Below are positions 6,130 to 13,634 of a stretch of 47,065 nucleotides of DNA, piece by piece. The notes under the pieces were generated by a model that worked only from the letters and a program-made list of their open reading frames with translations, had not been told where the DNA came from and did no database searches. Position 1 is the first letter of the stretch. The number at the start of each line of letters is the position of its first letter. Position numbers and translations under genes: made by a program. The stretch is from an uncultured Collinsella sp. (GTDB lineage: Bacteria; Actinomycetota; Coriobacteriia; Coriobacteriales; Coriobacteriaceae), in assembly GCA_938023905.1 (NCBI GenBank), contig CALJCO010000129.1:1-47065 (forward strand), written 5' to 3'.

Positions 6130-8610
6130 ATGAGCCCGCAGGCTATCGAGGTGCGCGGTGCACGTGTCCACAATCTCAAGGACATCGATATCGATATTCC
6201 GCTGGGGAGGCTCGTGGGCATTGCCGGCGTGTCGGGCTCGGGCAAGAGCTCGCTGGCGCTGGGAGTTCTTTATGCCGAGGGCTCGCGCCGTTACCTGGAG
6301 GCGCTCAGCACCTATACTCGACGTCGCCTGACGCAGGCCGAGCACGCCCAGGTGGACGAGGTATTGCACGTACCGGCGGCACTCGCGTTGCATCAGCGTC
6401 CCAGTGTGCCAGGCGTGCGCTCGACCTTTGGTACCATGACCGAGCTCAACAACAGTCTGCGTTTGCTCTTTAGCCGCTGTGCCCATCACGTGTGCCCACA
6501 TTGCGGGGCGCGTGTGGAGCCGAGCCTTAACGTGGCTGCGGGCCTGTCGCTCACGTGCCCCGCATGCGGCCGCGAGTTCTACGCGCCGAGTGCCGAGGAC
6601 CTTGCCTTTAACAGCGGCGGTGCGTGCCCTACCTGCGGCGGCACCGGTGTCATGCGCGAGGTGGACGAAGCGAGCCTGGTGCCCGACGAGTCAAAGACCA
6701 TCAACGAAGGCGCGGTGCTTCCCTGGGGTACGCTCATGTGGGATCTGATGAAGCAGGTAGCCGGCGAGATGGGCGTGCGCACCGACGTGCCGTTTAACCA
6801 GCTCACGCCTCAAGAGCGCGGCATCGTGTTCCACGGTCCGGCGGTTAAAAAGCACATTCTCTACGTTCCCAAAAACGGCGAGGGCGCCATGCCGCTCGAT
6901 TTTACCTATTACAACGCTGTCTATACCGTCGAGAATGCGCTCGCCAAGGTTAAGGACGACAAGGGCCTCAAGCGCGTGGCGCGCTTTTTGCGCGAGGGGC
7001 CATGCCGTGACTGTGGCGGCACGCGTCTCTCCGAGGCCGCACGCCATCCCCAGGTGCGCGGTATCAATCTGGCGCAGGCCGCGGCCATGACATTGGGCGA
7101 GGCGATTGAGTGGGTGCGCGGGGTGCCCGCATCCTTGCCGGCCGAGATGCAGCCCATGGCAGCGGATATCTGCGATTCGTTTTTGAGCACGGCCTGTCGC
7201 CTGGTCGACCTGGGGCTCGATTACCTCTCGCTCGACCGCGCCGGTGCTACGCTCTCCACGGGCGAGCGCCAGCGTGTACAGCTCGCCCGCGTGGTGCGCA
7301 ACCGATCGACGGGCGTGCTTTATGTGTTGGACGAGCCCTCGATTGGCTTGCATCCTGCCAATGTCGACGGCTTGGTGGGCGTAATGCGCGATCTGGTGGA
7401 TGACGGCAACACCGTGATTGTTGTTGATCACGATACGCGCGTTCTAGCGGAAGCTGACTATCTGGTCGAGATGGGCCCCGTTGCCGGAGCAGGCGGCGGT
7501 AATGTTATCGCTGCAGGTACGGTGGACGAGGTCGAACAATCGCAGGGCAGCCGCATCGCCCCGTTTTTGCGCTCAGAGCCCAAGCGCTTGCGGCCGCAGG
7601 TGGCTGACGACGAAATGTTCGACCAGGGCCATATCCGCATGGCGACCGATGCCATCCATACCGTCAAGCCGCTCGAAGTCGATATCCCGCGCGGTCGCTT
7701 GGTCGCGGTGACGGGCGTTTCGGGTTCGGGTAAGACGACGTTGGTGCTCGAGACGCTCATTCCGGCGCTCAAGGCGCAGGCGGCCGGCGAGCGCCTGCCA
7801 AAACATGTGCGTTGGGTCGATGCCGAAGGCATTGCCCGCGCAAACCTGATTGACGCTACGCCTATCGGCGCCAACGTGCGCTCGACGGTGGCGACTTATG
7901 CCGACATCCATGATGAGCTGCGCCGCGCCTTCGCCCGTACGCCCGAGGCCAAGGCAGCCGGCTACAAGGCGGGCGCCTTTAGCTACAACACTGGCGCTTT
8001 GCGCTGCCCTACGTGCGATGGCACGGGCTCGATATCGCTCGACGTGCAGTTTTTGCCCGACGTCGAGATCGTCTGTCCGGCATGTCGCGGCTCACGTTAT
8101 GCAGACGCGGCTTTGCATATCCATCGCGAGGGCAAGGACGGGAGCTTACTGACGTTGCCGCAGCTCATGGACATGAGTGTGGACGAGGCCCTCGACGCCA
8201 CGTTGGGACTCAAGAAAGTCCAGGCGCGCTTGCAGACCTTGCACGACCTGGGTTTGGGCTACTTGACACTGGGCGAGCCCACGCCGGCGCTCTCGGGCGG
8301 CGAGGCGCAGCGGCTTAAGCTTGCGAGCGAGATGGGCCGCGTGCAGGATGATGCCGTATTCGTATTCGACGAGCCCACGATCGGCCTGCATCCGCTCGAT
8401 GTTCAGGTGCTGCTGAGTGTGTTTGACGGCCTCGTTGCCAAGGGCGCCACGGTTATCGTGATCGAACACGACCTCGACCTTATCCGTAATGCCGATTACG
8501 TGATCGACATGGGCCCGGGCGGCGGTGACGCAGGCGGACAAATCGTCTGCACCGGCACGCCGGATGACACTGCGGCCTGCTCCGCAAGCGTCACTGGCCG
8601 CTACCTCTAG
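6130..8610 (+). CDS. UvrA-like ABC ATPase lacking the UvrB-binding domain
   Basis: 826 residues against about 940 for UvrA. Nucleotide site I: GVSGSGKSS, LSTGERQRVQLA, YVLDEPSIGLHP. Nucleotide site II: GVSGSGKTT, LSGGEAQRLKLA, FVFDEPTIGLHP. Zinc-binding CPHC/CPAC and CPTC/CPAC pairs are present. The sequence passes from LRLLFSRCAHHVCPHC almost directly to CPACGREF, omitting the roughly 110 residues that form the UvrB-interaction domain in E. coli UvrA. This is the UvrA2/DrrC-type architecture, some members of which protect against DNA-binding drugs. The start is uncertain: ATG at 6130 matches the family N-terminus (IEVRGARVHNLKD), while ATG at 6097 would overlap the previous stop. It may work with the flanking AAA ATPases. 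Confidence 0.85.
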   Translation: MSPQAIEVRGARVHNLKDIDIDIPLGRLVGIAGVSGSGKSSLALGVLYAEGSRRYLEALSTYTRRRLTQAEHAQVDEVLHVPAALALHQRPSVPGVRSTFGTMTELNNSLRLLFSRCAHHVCPHCGARVEPSLNVAAGLSLTCPACGREFYAPSAEDLAFNSGGACPTCGGTGVMREVDEASLVPDESKTINEGAVLPWGTLMWDLMKQVAGEMGVRTDVPFNQLTPQERGIVFHGPAVKKHILYVPKNGEGAMPLDFTYYNAVYTVENALAKVKDDKGLKRVARFLREGPCRDCGGTRLSEAARHPQVRGINLAQAAAMTLGEAIEWVRGVPASLPAEMQPMAADICDSFLSTACRLVDLGLDYLSLDRAGATLSTGERQRVQLARVVRNRSTGVLYVLDEPSIGLHPANVDGLVGVMRDLVDDGNTVIVVDHDTRVLAEADYLVEMGPVAGAGGGNVIAAGTVDEVEQSQGSRIAPFLRSEPKRLRPQVADDEMFDQGHIRMATDAIHTVKPLEVDIPRGRLVAVTGVSGSGKTTLVLETLIPALKAQAAGERLPKHVRWVDAEGIARANLIDATPIGANVRSTVATYADIHDELRRAFARTPEAKAAGYKAGAFSYNTGALRCPTCDGTGSISLDVQFLPDVEIVCPACRGSRYADAALHIHREGKDGSLLTLPQLMDMSVDEALDATLGLKKVQARLQTLHDLGLGYLTLGEPTPALSGGEAQRLKLASEMGRVQDDAVFVFDEPTIGLHPLDVQVLLSVFDGLVAKGATVIVIEHDLDLIRNADYVIDMGPGGGDAGGQIVCTGTPDDTAACSASVTGRYL

Positions 8611-8614
8611 CAGA

Positions 8615-8645
8615 ATGTGACAAAGGGACAGTCCCTTTGTCACAT
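8615..8645. repeat. 31-bp palindrome, copy 2
   Basis: Perfect palindrome: ATGTGACAAAGGGAC, a central A, then GTCCCTTTGTCACAT. It lies in the 42-bp gap between the convergent UvrA-like and AAA genes, where it could fold in both transcripts. It is identical to 9840-9870. Confidence 0.92.
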
Positions 8646-8652
8646 CCGATGC

Positions 8653-9753
8653 CTATTTCACGCATTGAGCGGCGAGATAGTCGCGGAAGAACGGTAATTC
8701 AAAAGCGACGATTCCGCGCCCGCGTTCTCCAATGATGCCGGCGTCTATCATGCGGCGTCGGTAGCGGGAGACCTGTTGCGGCGAACGCTTAAGGCGCCCG
8801 ACAAGGTCGGCGGTGGTGGACTCTTCCTCGTCATCGAGCATGGCGATGAGGAATCGCTTGTCCTCTGCAGTGAGTTCCCGATAGGTCGCTGCGAGGATCC
8901 GGTCGTCCATTTCATCGCGTGCGATTTTGATTCCCTGGTCAAAGTCGCGAGATGATATTTCCCTCGAGTTGCTCGTGAGATCCCAGGCGCGGTAACCCAC
9001 AAGCTGCAAAAGGAAGGGAAAGCCCGAAATCGAGCGAACGGCCTTATCGATTCCCTCGGCATCCGCCAGACGGTCGTTTTCCTGGATCGTTCGGATCAAG
9101 GCCTCGCGTACATCGTAGTCGGCGATACGCCCCAGATGATATTGCTGGGCGCGACGAAGGAACGAGACCGTCTTGTGGTTCAGCAACGTCGAGACGTTGT
9201 TGGGAAGTCCCGCCATGAGTAGAGCGACGCGTTTCCCATCGGTCACAAAGTGCTGATACGTGGCTGCGAGCTGGATCATCTCGTCGAGCGTCGGGTCGAC
9301 CTCATCAACCGTGACGAGTAGACCGGTGCCCGTTTCGTTGAGCTGGTCGATGATGTCGCTCATGCGATAACGCCAAGTCGAGGCATCGTGAACGCGATTG
9401 ACCTCGATACTGCCGAGCGGCGCGATTCCGAGACCGGTGACTTCGAAGTTGTTAGACGGGTTGATGAGATGGCCTGCAGCACGTTTCGCCCCGAGCTCGA
9501 TTTCCTCAAGCATTCCCGAGAGCGCGGTCGTCTTTACCGCTATCCAGCCGTGGGATTCCGCCCTTGTTGCGAGCGACGACATGAGAGCGGTTTTACCGGT
9601 TCCACGCGCGCCTGAGAAGATCGAGGTCAATTCCGGGCGTCTACGCTGGCTCAAGAAGGCACGGTCCAAATCCCGAATAATCTGTTGTCTGCCGGCGAGA
9701 TGGGCAGGAACCTCACCAAAACTGGGGGTAAACGGGTTCTCGAGATATTCCAC
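8653..9753 (-). CDS. AAA ATPase with C-terminal winged helix (copy 2)
   Basis: 366 residues, same family as the protein at 4986-6104. The N-terminus NPFTPSFGEVPAHLAGRQQII parallels NPFKPTAGKRPPILIGRESVI of copy 1. Walker A is GARGTGKT, Walker B is GLLVTVDEVD, then VALLMAGLPNN and the shared FLRRAQQ. The C-terminal segment (FLIAMLDDEEESTTADLVGRLKRSPQQVSRYRRRMIDAGII) is a clear winged helix. The start is GTG, with AAAGGAGAG 6 nt upstream. It converges on the UvrA-like gene. The two ATPases could form a hetero-oligomer or have arisen by duplication; neither can be decided from sequence. Confidence 0.8.
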   Translation of the reverse strand: MEYLENPFTPSFGEVPAHLAGRQQIIRDLDRAFLSQRRRPELTSIFSGARGTGKTALMSSLATRAESHGWIAVKTTALSGMLEEIELGAKRAAGHLINPSNNFEVTGLGIAPLGSIEVNRVHDASTWRYRMSDIIDQLNETGTGLLVTVDEVDPTLDEMIQLAATYQHFVTDGKRVALLMAGLPNNVSTLLNHKTVSFLRRAQQYHLGRIADYDVREALIRTIQENDRLADAEGIDKAVRSISGFPFLLQLVGYRAWDLTSNSREISSRDFDQGIKIARDEMDDRILAATYRELTAEDKRFLIAMLDDEEESTTADLVGRLKRSPQQVSRYRRRMIDAGIIGERGRGIVAFELPFFRDYLAAQCVK

Positions 9754-9790
9754 AAGGCTCTCCTTTCACATCGCCGTTTAACTCCATTTT

Positions 9791-9810
9791 ATTCTAGTTA
9801 ATTCTAATTA
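9791..9810 (-). promoter_or_regulatory. Tandem AT-rich 10-bp repeats before the second AAA gene
   Basis: ATTCTAGTTA is followed immediately by ATTCTAATTA, so two half-sites lie on one face of the helix about 40 bp upstream of the GTG start. This looks like an operator or promoter element. It is unlike the TTGGTATAACT repeats of the first AAA gene. Confidence 0.4.
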
Positions 9811-9839
9811 AAAGCGACGGCTCGTTATTTGGTGCATTA

Positions 9840-9870
9840 ATGTGACAAAGGGACAGTCCCTTTGTCACAT
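9840..9870. repeat. 31-bp palindrome, copy 3
   Basis: Identical to 8615-8645. On the minus strand it supplies the last Met codon and the TGA stop of trmL (GM-stop), in the same register as copy 1 in the TetM-like gene. With copy 1 it brackets the AAA-UvrA-AAA module. Confidence 0.92.
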
Positions 9871-10464
9871 GCCGGGGAAGCCTGTCTGGCGGAGGGCCTC
9901 GTAGAGGACGATGGCGGCGCTGTTGGAGAGGTTGAGTGCGCTGATGCGATAGTCGTTCGGGTCGACAAAGTTGCCGCAGATATCCTGCTGAAGGATGGCC
10001 TCGTGGCTGTCCTCGGTATGTCCGAGCGACTCTTCGTGGGCTCCCCAGGCCTCGGCATTATCGAGTGAGTCGCAATCGCGCAGCATAGGAATGCGCTCGC
10101 AGCGCTCAGGCGCCGCTGCGAGCAGCTCTTCGGGAATCCCCGAGCTCTCGCTGCCAAAGACCAGATAGTCACCGTCGCGGTAGGTGCTTTGCGCATAGGT
10201 GCGGCGTGCCTTTTTGGTCAGCAGATGCAGGCACTCGTCGGCGGGGGAGAGGCCGTTGCGCGCAAGAAAATCCTCCCAGCCGGCATAGGTCGTCACGTCC
10301 AAGTTTTGCCAGTAGCCCAGGCCGGCGCGACGCACCGTCTTGTCGTCGAGCGAAAAGCCCAGTGGCTCCACCAGATGCAGGCGGGCGCCGGTAACCACGC
10401 AGGTGCGGCCGATATTGCCCGTATTGGCCGGAATCTCGGGCGCATACAGCACGATATTGAACAT
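9865..10464 (-). CDS. trmL: tRNA (cytidine/uridine-34-2'-O)-methyltransferase TrmL
   Basis: SPOUT-class methyltransferase that 2'-O-methylates the wobble base of certain tRNA-Leu species. The start MFNIVLYAPEIPANTGNIGRT is canonical and is preceded by AAGGAGA. YLVFGSESSGIPEELL and the C-terminal ALNLSNSAAIVLYEALRQ form the trefoil-knot SAM site. At 199 residues it is about 40 longer than E. coli TrmL. The extra length is mainly an acidic insert between IPMLRDCDSLDN and the RISALNLSN motif (AWGAHEESLGHTEDSHEAIL and following). The last codon and stop lie inside the palindrome at 9840. Confidence 0.9.
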   Translation of the reverse strand: MFNIVLYAPEIPANTGNIGRTCVVTGARLHLVEPLGFSLDDKTVRRAGLGYWQNLDVTTYAGWEDFLARNGLSPADECLHLLTKKARRTYAQSTYRDGDYLVFGSESSGIPEELLAAAPERCERIPMLRDCDSLDNAEAWGAHEESLGHTEDSHEAILQQDICGNFVDPNDYRISALNLSNSAAIVLYEALRQTGFPGM

Positions 10465-10488
10465 GAATCTCCTTGGCTCAGAATGAAA

Positions 10489-10525
10489 AACCACCACGAA
10501 GGGGACAGGCACCTTCGTGGTGGTT
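10489..10525 (-). terminator. Terminator with GGGACAGGCACC-type loop
   Basis: A perfect 14-bp stem, AACCACCACGAAGG with CCTTCGTGGTGGTT, encloses a 9-nt loop GGACAGGCA. On the minus strand it is followed by TTTTTC, so it terminates the CobW-type gene. The loop reads GGTGCCTGTCCCC on that strand and shares the GGGACAG core of the palindromes nearby. Confidence 0.85.
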
Positions 10526-10564
10526 GGGCGGTTACGTGGGCGGAAAACGCTCGCTTCGATAACC

Positions 10565-11695
10565 CTAGGCGCGGTGCCAGTCGGTCAGGCAGGCATCGAG
10601 GGCGGCGATGAGCGCGTCCTTGTCCATGTGACGGCCGATGATGCACAGGCTCGTCATGCGGTCGCCCGTCTCGTCGTCCCAAATCTGCATGATCTCGGGG
10701 TTCTCGTCGATAATCTTCTGCTTTTCGCCCTCAGGCGCAGAATCGACAAACAGACCGTTCTCCATCAGGCGCATCTGGTGGCCGGCCTGCTCAAACATGT
10801 AGCACATGTCCGGATTGCCGTTCTGCCACAGCGGGCCCTTGACGCGAATGACCTCGTCGGGCCACTCCTGCTCAACAAAATCGGTGAACTTCTGCAGGTC
10901 AAACGGCTTGCGGCGCGAGTACACAAAGGTCTCGATGTCGTACTCGAGCACCTCGGGGTCGTCGTGCTCCTCGGGATGCTCCATGGCCTCGATCCAAGCG
11001 GCGGAGTTGTAGGCGCGCATAAAGTCGAAACGGTCGGTGTCGAGCAACTCCTCCATGGGGACCTCGCCGTTTTGGGCCTCGACAATCACGGCGTCCTTCT
11101 GCAGGCTGCGGACGATGGCCTTGAGCTCGGCGATCTGCTCGGGGCTCACGGTATCGGTCTTGTTGAGGATCAGCGTGGAGCAAAACTCGATCTGCTGGAT
11201 GAGCAGGCTTTCGATGTCGTCCTCGTCGATATCCTCGGCCAGCAGGTCGCGGCCGCCGTTGAACTCGTCGTACATGCGGGCGCAGTCGACCACGGCCACG
11301 ATGTTGTCGAGCGCGAGCTTGGGCTCGCCGCCCACCTTGGCCTCGTCGCAGAAGCTCGAGATGGTGTAGGCGATGGGGATAGGCTCGCAAATACCCGAGG
11401 CCTCGATGATGATGTAGTCGAACTTGCCTGAATCGGCGATGCCCTGCAGCTGGTTGGCCAGGTCGTCCGAAAGCGTGCAGCAGATGCAGCCGTTGGTGAG
11501 CGGGATGAGGTCGTCGGTCTCGGAAAGGCCGCCGTCGGCGATGAGGCTGGCGTCGACGTTGATCTCGCCGATATCGTTGACGATCACGGCGGCGCGGATG
11601 CCGCCGTCGTTAGCGAGGATGTGGTTGAGCAGCGTGGTCTTGCCGGCACCGAGGTATCCGGTAAGCATGATGATCTTCACGGGTTTGTTGGGCAT
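10565..11695 (-). CDS. CobW/YjiA-family (COG0523) metal-trafficking GTPase
   Basis: 376-residue GTPase of the CobW/ZNG family, thought to insert or deliver metals such as zinc or cobalt. The P-loop is GYLGAGKTT at residues 13-21. The family CxCC metal site appears as NGCICCTLSDD, then IIEASGICEPIPI, and NKTD as the base-recognition motif. An acidic central region (EHPEEHDDPEVLEYD) and the CobW C-terminal domain with FVYSRRKPFD follow. AAGGAGG lies upstream of the ATG. It is transcribed alone and ends at the hairpin at 10489. The metal served cannot be told from sequence. Confidence 0.88.
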   Translation of the reverse strand: MPNKPVKIIMLTGYLGAGKTTLLNHILANDGGIRAAVIVNDIGEINVDASLIADGGLSETDDLIPLTNGCICCTLSDDLANQLQGIADSGKFDYIIIEASGICEPIPIAYTISSFCDEAKVGGEPKLALDNIVAVVDCARMYDEFNGGRDLLAEDIDEDDIESLLIQQIEFCSTLILNKTDTVSPEQIAELKAIVRSLQKDAVIVEAQNGEVPMEELLDTDRFDFMRAYNSAAWIEAMEHPEEHDDPEVLEYDIETFVYSRRKPFDLQKFTDFVEQEWPDEVIRVKGPLWQNGNPDMCYMFEQAGHQMRLMENGLFVDSAPEGEKQKIIDENPEIMQIWDDETGDRMTSLCIIGRHMDKDALIAALDACLTDWHRA

Positions 11696-11781
11696 GTGCC
11701 CTCCTTTGTTAGACATAGCTTACAGTTAAATCTTATGCCAAACGCCTGCTCTTATACCCACGTGCCGGCAAATAACACAGG

Positions 11782-12123
11782 CTACTCCCAGGCTCCCCAC
11801 ACATCGGGGCAATAACCGACGGTGGCCTTTTTGCCGTTGCGCACGATGGGCTCGGCTAGAACCTGCTGATTCTCGAGCAGTTTATCGAAGCGCTGGCTAG
11901 GGGTGAGGTGCTGGATGAGCGCGAGCGTCTCCTCGTCCTTAGCCTTGGGGTTGAGCAGCTTGTCGATGCCGCCGACCGCCTGCATCACGCTCGTGAGCTC
12001 GCCCTTGCTCATCTCCTTTTCCTTAAGGTCGATAAACTGCACCTTAATGCGGCGCTCCTTAAAATAACGCTGGGCCTTCTTGGTATCGAAGGACTTTTTG
12101 GTGCCGAAGATTTGCACGTTCAT
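11782..12123 (-). CDS. ArsC/Spx-family protein lacking the catalytic cysteine
   Basis: 113-residue thioredoxin-fold protein of the ArsC/Spx/YffB superfamily. It starts MNVQIFGTKKSFDTKKAQRYF; at the position where arsenate reductases carry Cys, it has Ser-Phe. The rest follows the family: IKVQFIDLKEKEMSKGEL, LLNPKAKDEE, and LAEPIVRNGKKATVGYCPD, with one Cys near the end. It is therefore unlikely to reduce arsenate by the usual mechanism and may be a regulatory or binding protein. It begins 17 bp after the flavoprotein gene and is probably its operon partner. Confidence 0.8.
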   Translation of the reverse strand: MNVQIFGTKKSFDTKKAQRYFKERRIKVQFIDLKEKEMSKGELTSVMQAVGGIDKLLNPKAKDEETLALIQHLTPSQRFDKLLENQQVLAEPIVRNGKKATVGYCPDVWGAWE

Positions 12124-12128
12124 ATTTA

Positions 12129-12147
12129 TGTTCCGCCGTTCTACCGA
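12129..12147. repeat. Remnant of the structured 3' element
   Basis: GTTCCGCCGTTCTACCGAA (19 bp) is identical to the first hairpin arm and loop of the element at 40145-40296, but the pairing arm and the rest are missing. On the minus strand it contains the TAG stop of the flavoprotein gene. Confidence 0.55.
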
Positions 12148-12764
12148 ATAAAGTTGGTTCGCTCGCGATCGGCCTCGGGGGCTTCGATGCTGGCGGCCTT
12201 TCCCGCCTCGATGCAACGCAGCAGCCAGGCCATGTTTTTACCGATGTTTCGCATGGTGGCAAGGCCCTCGGCGTCCTGGGCGGCCTCGCCCGGCATGGCA
12301 CCAAAGACGTTGTTCCAGTACGTGGAGGCCACCACAGGCATCTGGTTGATGGTGAAGTACTTGTTGAGCACATCGAAGGTGGTCGATGTGCCGCCGCGAC
12401 GGGCGACGGCGACAGCGGCGCCCGGCTTGTGCGCAAAGGCCTTGCTGCCAGCATAAAACGCGCGGTCGAGGGCCGAGAGGATGCGTCCGCTGGGGTGTGC
12501 GTAGTAGACGGGGGAGCCAAAGATAAAGCCGTCGGCCTGCTCGGCGGCGGCAATGAGCTCGTTGACCACGTCGTCGTCAAAGGCACAGCGACCGCCAAGC
12601 TTGCCACACTGGCCGCAACCGATACAATCGCGGATGGGCTTGGCGCCCAGCTGGAATACCTCACTATCGATGCCCTCGGCCGCCAGCTGCTCGGTGATCT
12701 CGGCGAGCGCACGGGCGGTGTTGCCGTTTGCCTTGGGGCTGCCGTTAACTAAAAGAACCTTCAT
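12141..12764 (-). CDS. Iron-sulfur flavoprotein / NADPH-dependent FMN reductase family
   Basis: 207-residue flavodoxin-like protein. The N-terminus MKVLLVNGSPKANGNTARAL is the FMN phosphate loop. Residues about 47-60 (CIGCGQCGKLGGRC) carry four Cys in an Fe-S-flavoprotein pattern, followed by FDDDV. FIFGSPVYYAHPSGRILSALDR is the isoalloxazine-contacting strand-loop. It likely passes electrons between NAD(P)H or ferredoxin and an unknown acceptor, in the cytoplasm. GAGGGAG lies 6 nt before the ATG. It is the first gene of a two-gene unit with the ArsC-like gene, and its stop lies in the repeat remnant at 12129. Confidence 0.85.
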   Translation of the reverse strand: MKVLLVNGSPKANGNTARALAEITEQLAAEGIDSEVFQLGAKPIRDCIGCGQCGKLGGRCAFDDDVVNELIAAAEQADGFIFGSPVYYAHPSGRILSALDRAFYAGSKAFAHKPGAAVAVARRGGTSTTFDVLNKYFTINQMPVVASTYWNNVFGAMPGEAAQDAEGLATMRNIGKNMAWLLRCIEAGKAASIEAPEADRERTNFIR

Positions 12765-12873
12765 GGAAAACTCCCTCTGCTTGCGATGGCTTCTGCAGAG
12801 GATTATCGCACGAGCGGGCGGATGGCGTGGGGCGCGATGCCGGCCCCGAGGGCCCACGGCAGGCTCGCCCACC

Positions 12874-13008
12874 AGGTACGTGCGGGATACGGTTCAGAGG
12901 ATGTTGGAGTGCGGGGCCTCGTGCGAGCAGATTGTAAGGGGTCTGGGCGGGTCGCCCTCGATGGCGAGCTTTGAGGTCTTGGAAGGCGGGCTGCTGCGGA
13001 GGCTATGA
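12874..13008 (+). pseudogene. Possible 3' remnant of a broken gene
   Basis: An open frame ending TGA at 13006-13008 reads RYVRDTVQRMLECGASCEQI and then RGLGGSPSMASFEVLEGG, which has protein-like composition but no credible start or ribosome site. It may be the C-terminal end of a deleted gene. The rest of the 334-bp gap 12765-13098 shows no gene. TATACT at 13011 may be a -10 for the following gene. Confidence 0.3.
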
Positions 13009-13098
13009 TTTATACTAAGGCGGTTGCTATCGAGTAATTCACACTTGGTTTGATTCGATTGTGAACGCGCAGCTAGGACGGAAAGCAAAGGAAGTTCT

Positions 13099-13419
13099 AT
13101 GGAAACAGAGGGTGCTGTCTGCTTGATAACTTCGATTGCCCTGATTCTTCTTTCAATCCAATACAGAAGAGGAAGATGGCTCAGCTCAATTGCTGGATAT
13201 GATGTTACAAAAAGGGAGAGCGGGATTGATATACGCCCTTACGCAAAGTTGATTTCTTCTGTGACGTTATGGATGGGGCTGCTGTTTTTCTTGTGGGCGG
13301 TAGAGGGCTGGGTACGCGATTGGAATACCAGTGTTTTTGAAGTTTTGGTTCTACTTCTGTTCAGCTTGGCCTCATTGTCGTTCGTGCGGCTCGTTAGGTT
13401 TGTGTTTATGAGGCGATAG
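13099..13419 (+). CDS. Small membrane protein, DUF3784-like
   Basis: 106 residues with three hydrophobic segments, near 6-20, 52-70 (LISSVTLWMGLLFFLWAVEG) and 80-102. The loop SSIAGYDVTKRESGIDI resembles the conserved IAGYNTM-type loop of DUF3784 proteins, usually small membrane proteins of unknown role. AAAGGAAG lies about 7 nt upstream of the ATG. Base composition is clearly more AT-rich than that of the neighbours, so horizontal acquisition is possible. A short ORF follows 14 bp later. Confidence 0.65.
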   Translation: METEGAVCLITSIALILLSIQYRRGRWLSSIAGYDVTKRESGIDIRPYAKLISSVTLWMGLLFFLWAVEGWVRDWNTSVFEVLVLLLFSLASLSFVRLVRFVFMRR

Positions 13420-13433
13420 CCAGCGGAAGCGGG

Positions 13434-13634
13434 ATGGACGACAAAATGGACCAATACAGCCAATTGTCAAAAGAATTTGATAGGGTTGGCTTAACAGATT
13501 TACTCGAGGGCATATCCGTGGCGGGGGATAGGTTTTATGTTGTTGAGCACTTATTTGCATCGGGTAAAGGAAACCAAGAGTATCGAAAACGGTGCCCCCG
13601 GGCCCCGGAAGGGACTGCGGGGGCGTTCGGCTAA
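13434..13634 (+). CDS. Short, probably truncated hypothetical protein
   Basis: 66 residues. The first 50 or so (MDDKMDQYSQLSKEFDRVGL, then LLEGISVAGDRFYVVEHLFASGKGNQEY) look like an ordinary AT-rich protein. The last 16 (RKRCPRAPEGTAGAFG) read through a GC-rich hairpin and look like frame run-on. The gene may have lost its 3' part at about 13590. A weak GGAAGCGGG precedes the ATG. It may form a unit with the DUF3784-like gene. Function unknown. Confidence 0.4.
   Translation: MDDKMDQYSQLSKEFDRVGLTDLLEGISVAGDRFYVVEHLFASGKGNQEYRKRCPRAPEGTAGAFG
13594..13624 (-). terminator. GC-rich hairpin after the GGDEF gene
   Basis: GCCCCCG and CGGGGGC pair across a 17-nt loop containing further G/C runs. 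On the minus strand the stem is followed by ACCGTTTTC. It is downstream of the GGDEF gene ending at 13706 and is a plausible terminator. Confidence 0.45.

Noticed and set aside
4887..9870. Calling the palindrome-bracketed module a known anti-phage system
   Set aside because: The proteins show ATPase and UvrA domains but no nuclease, protease or other effector, so no named defence family fits.
11782..12123. Naming the gene arsC
   Set aside because: The catalytic cysteine is missing and there are no arsenic-resistance neighbours.
12553..13008. 151-codon plus-strand frame starting inside the flavoprotein gene
   Set aside because: Its first two thirds are antisense shadow; only the last 45 codons lie outside and are listed as a possible remnant.
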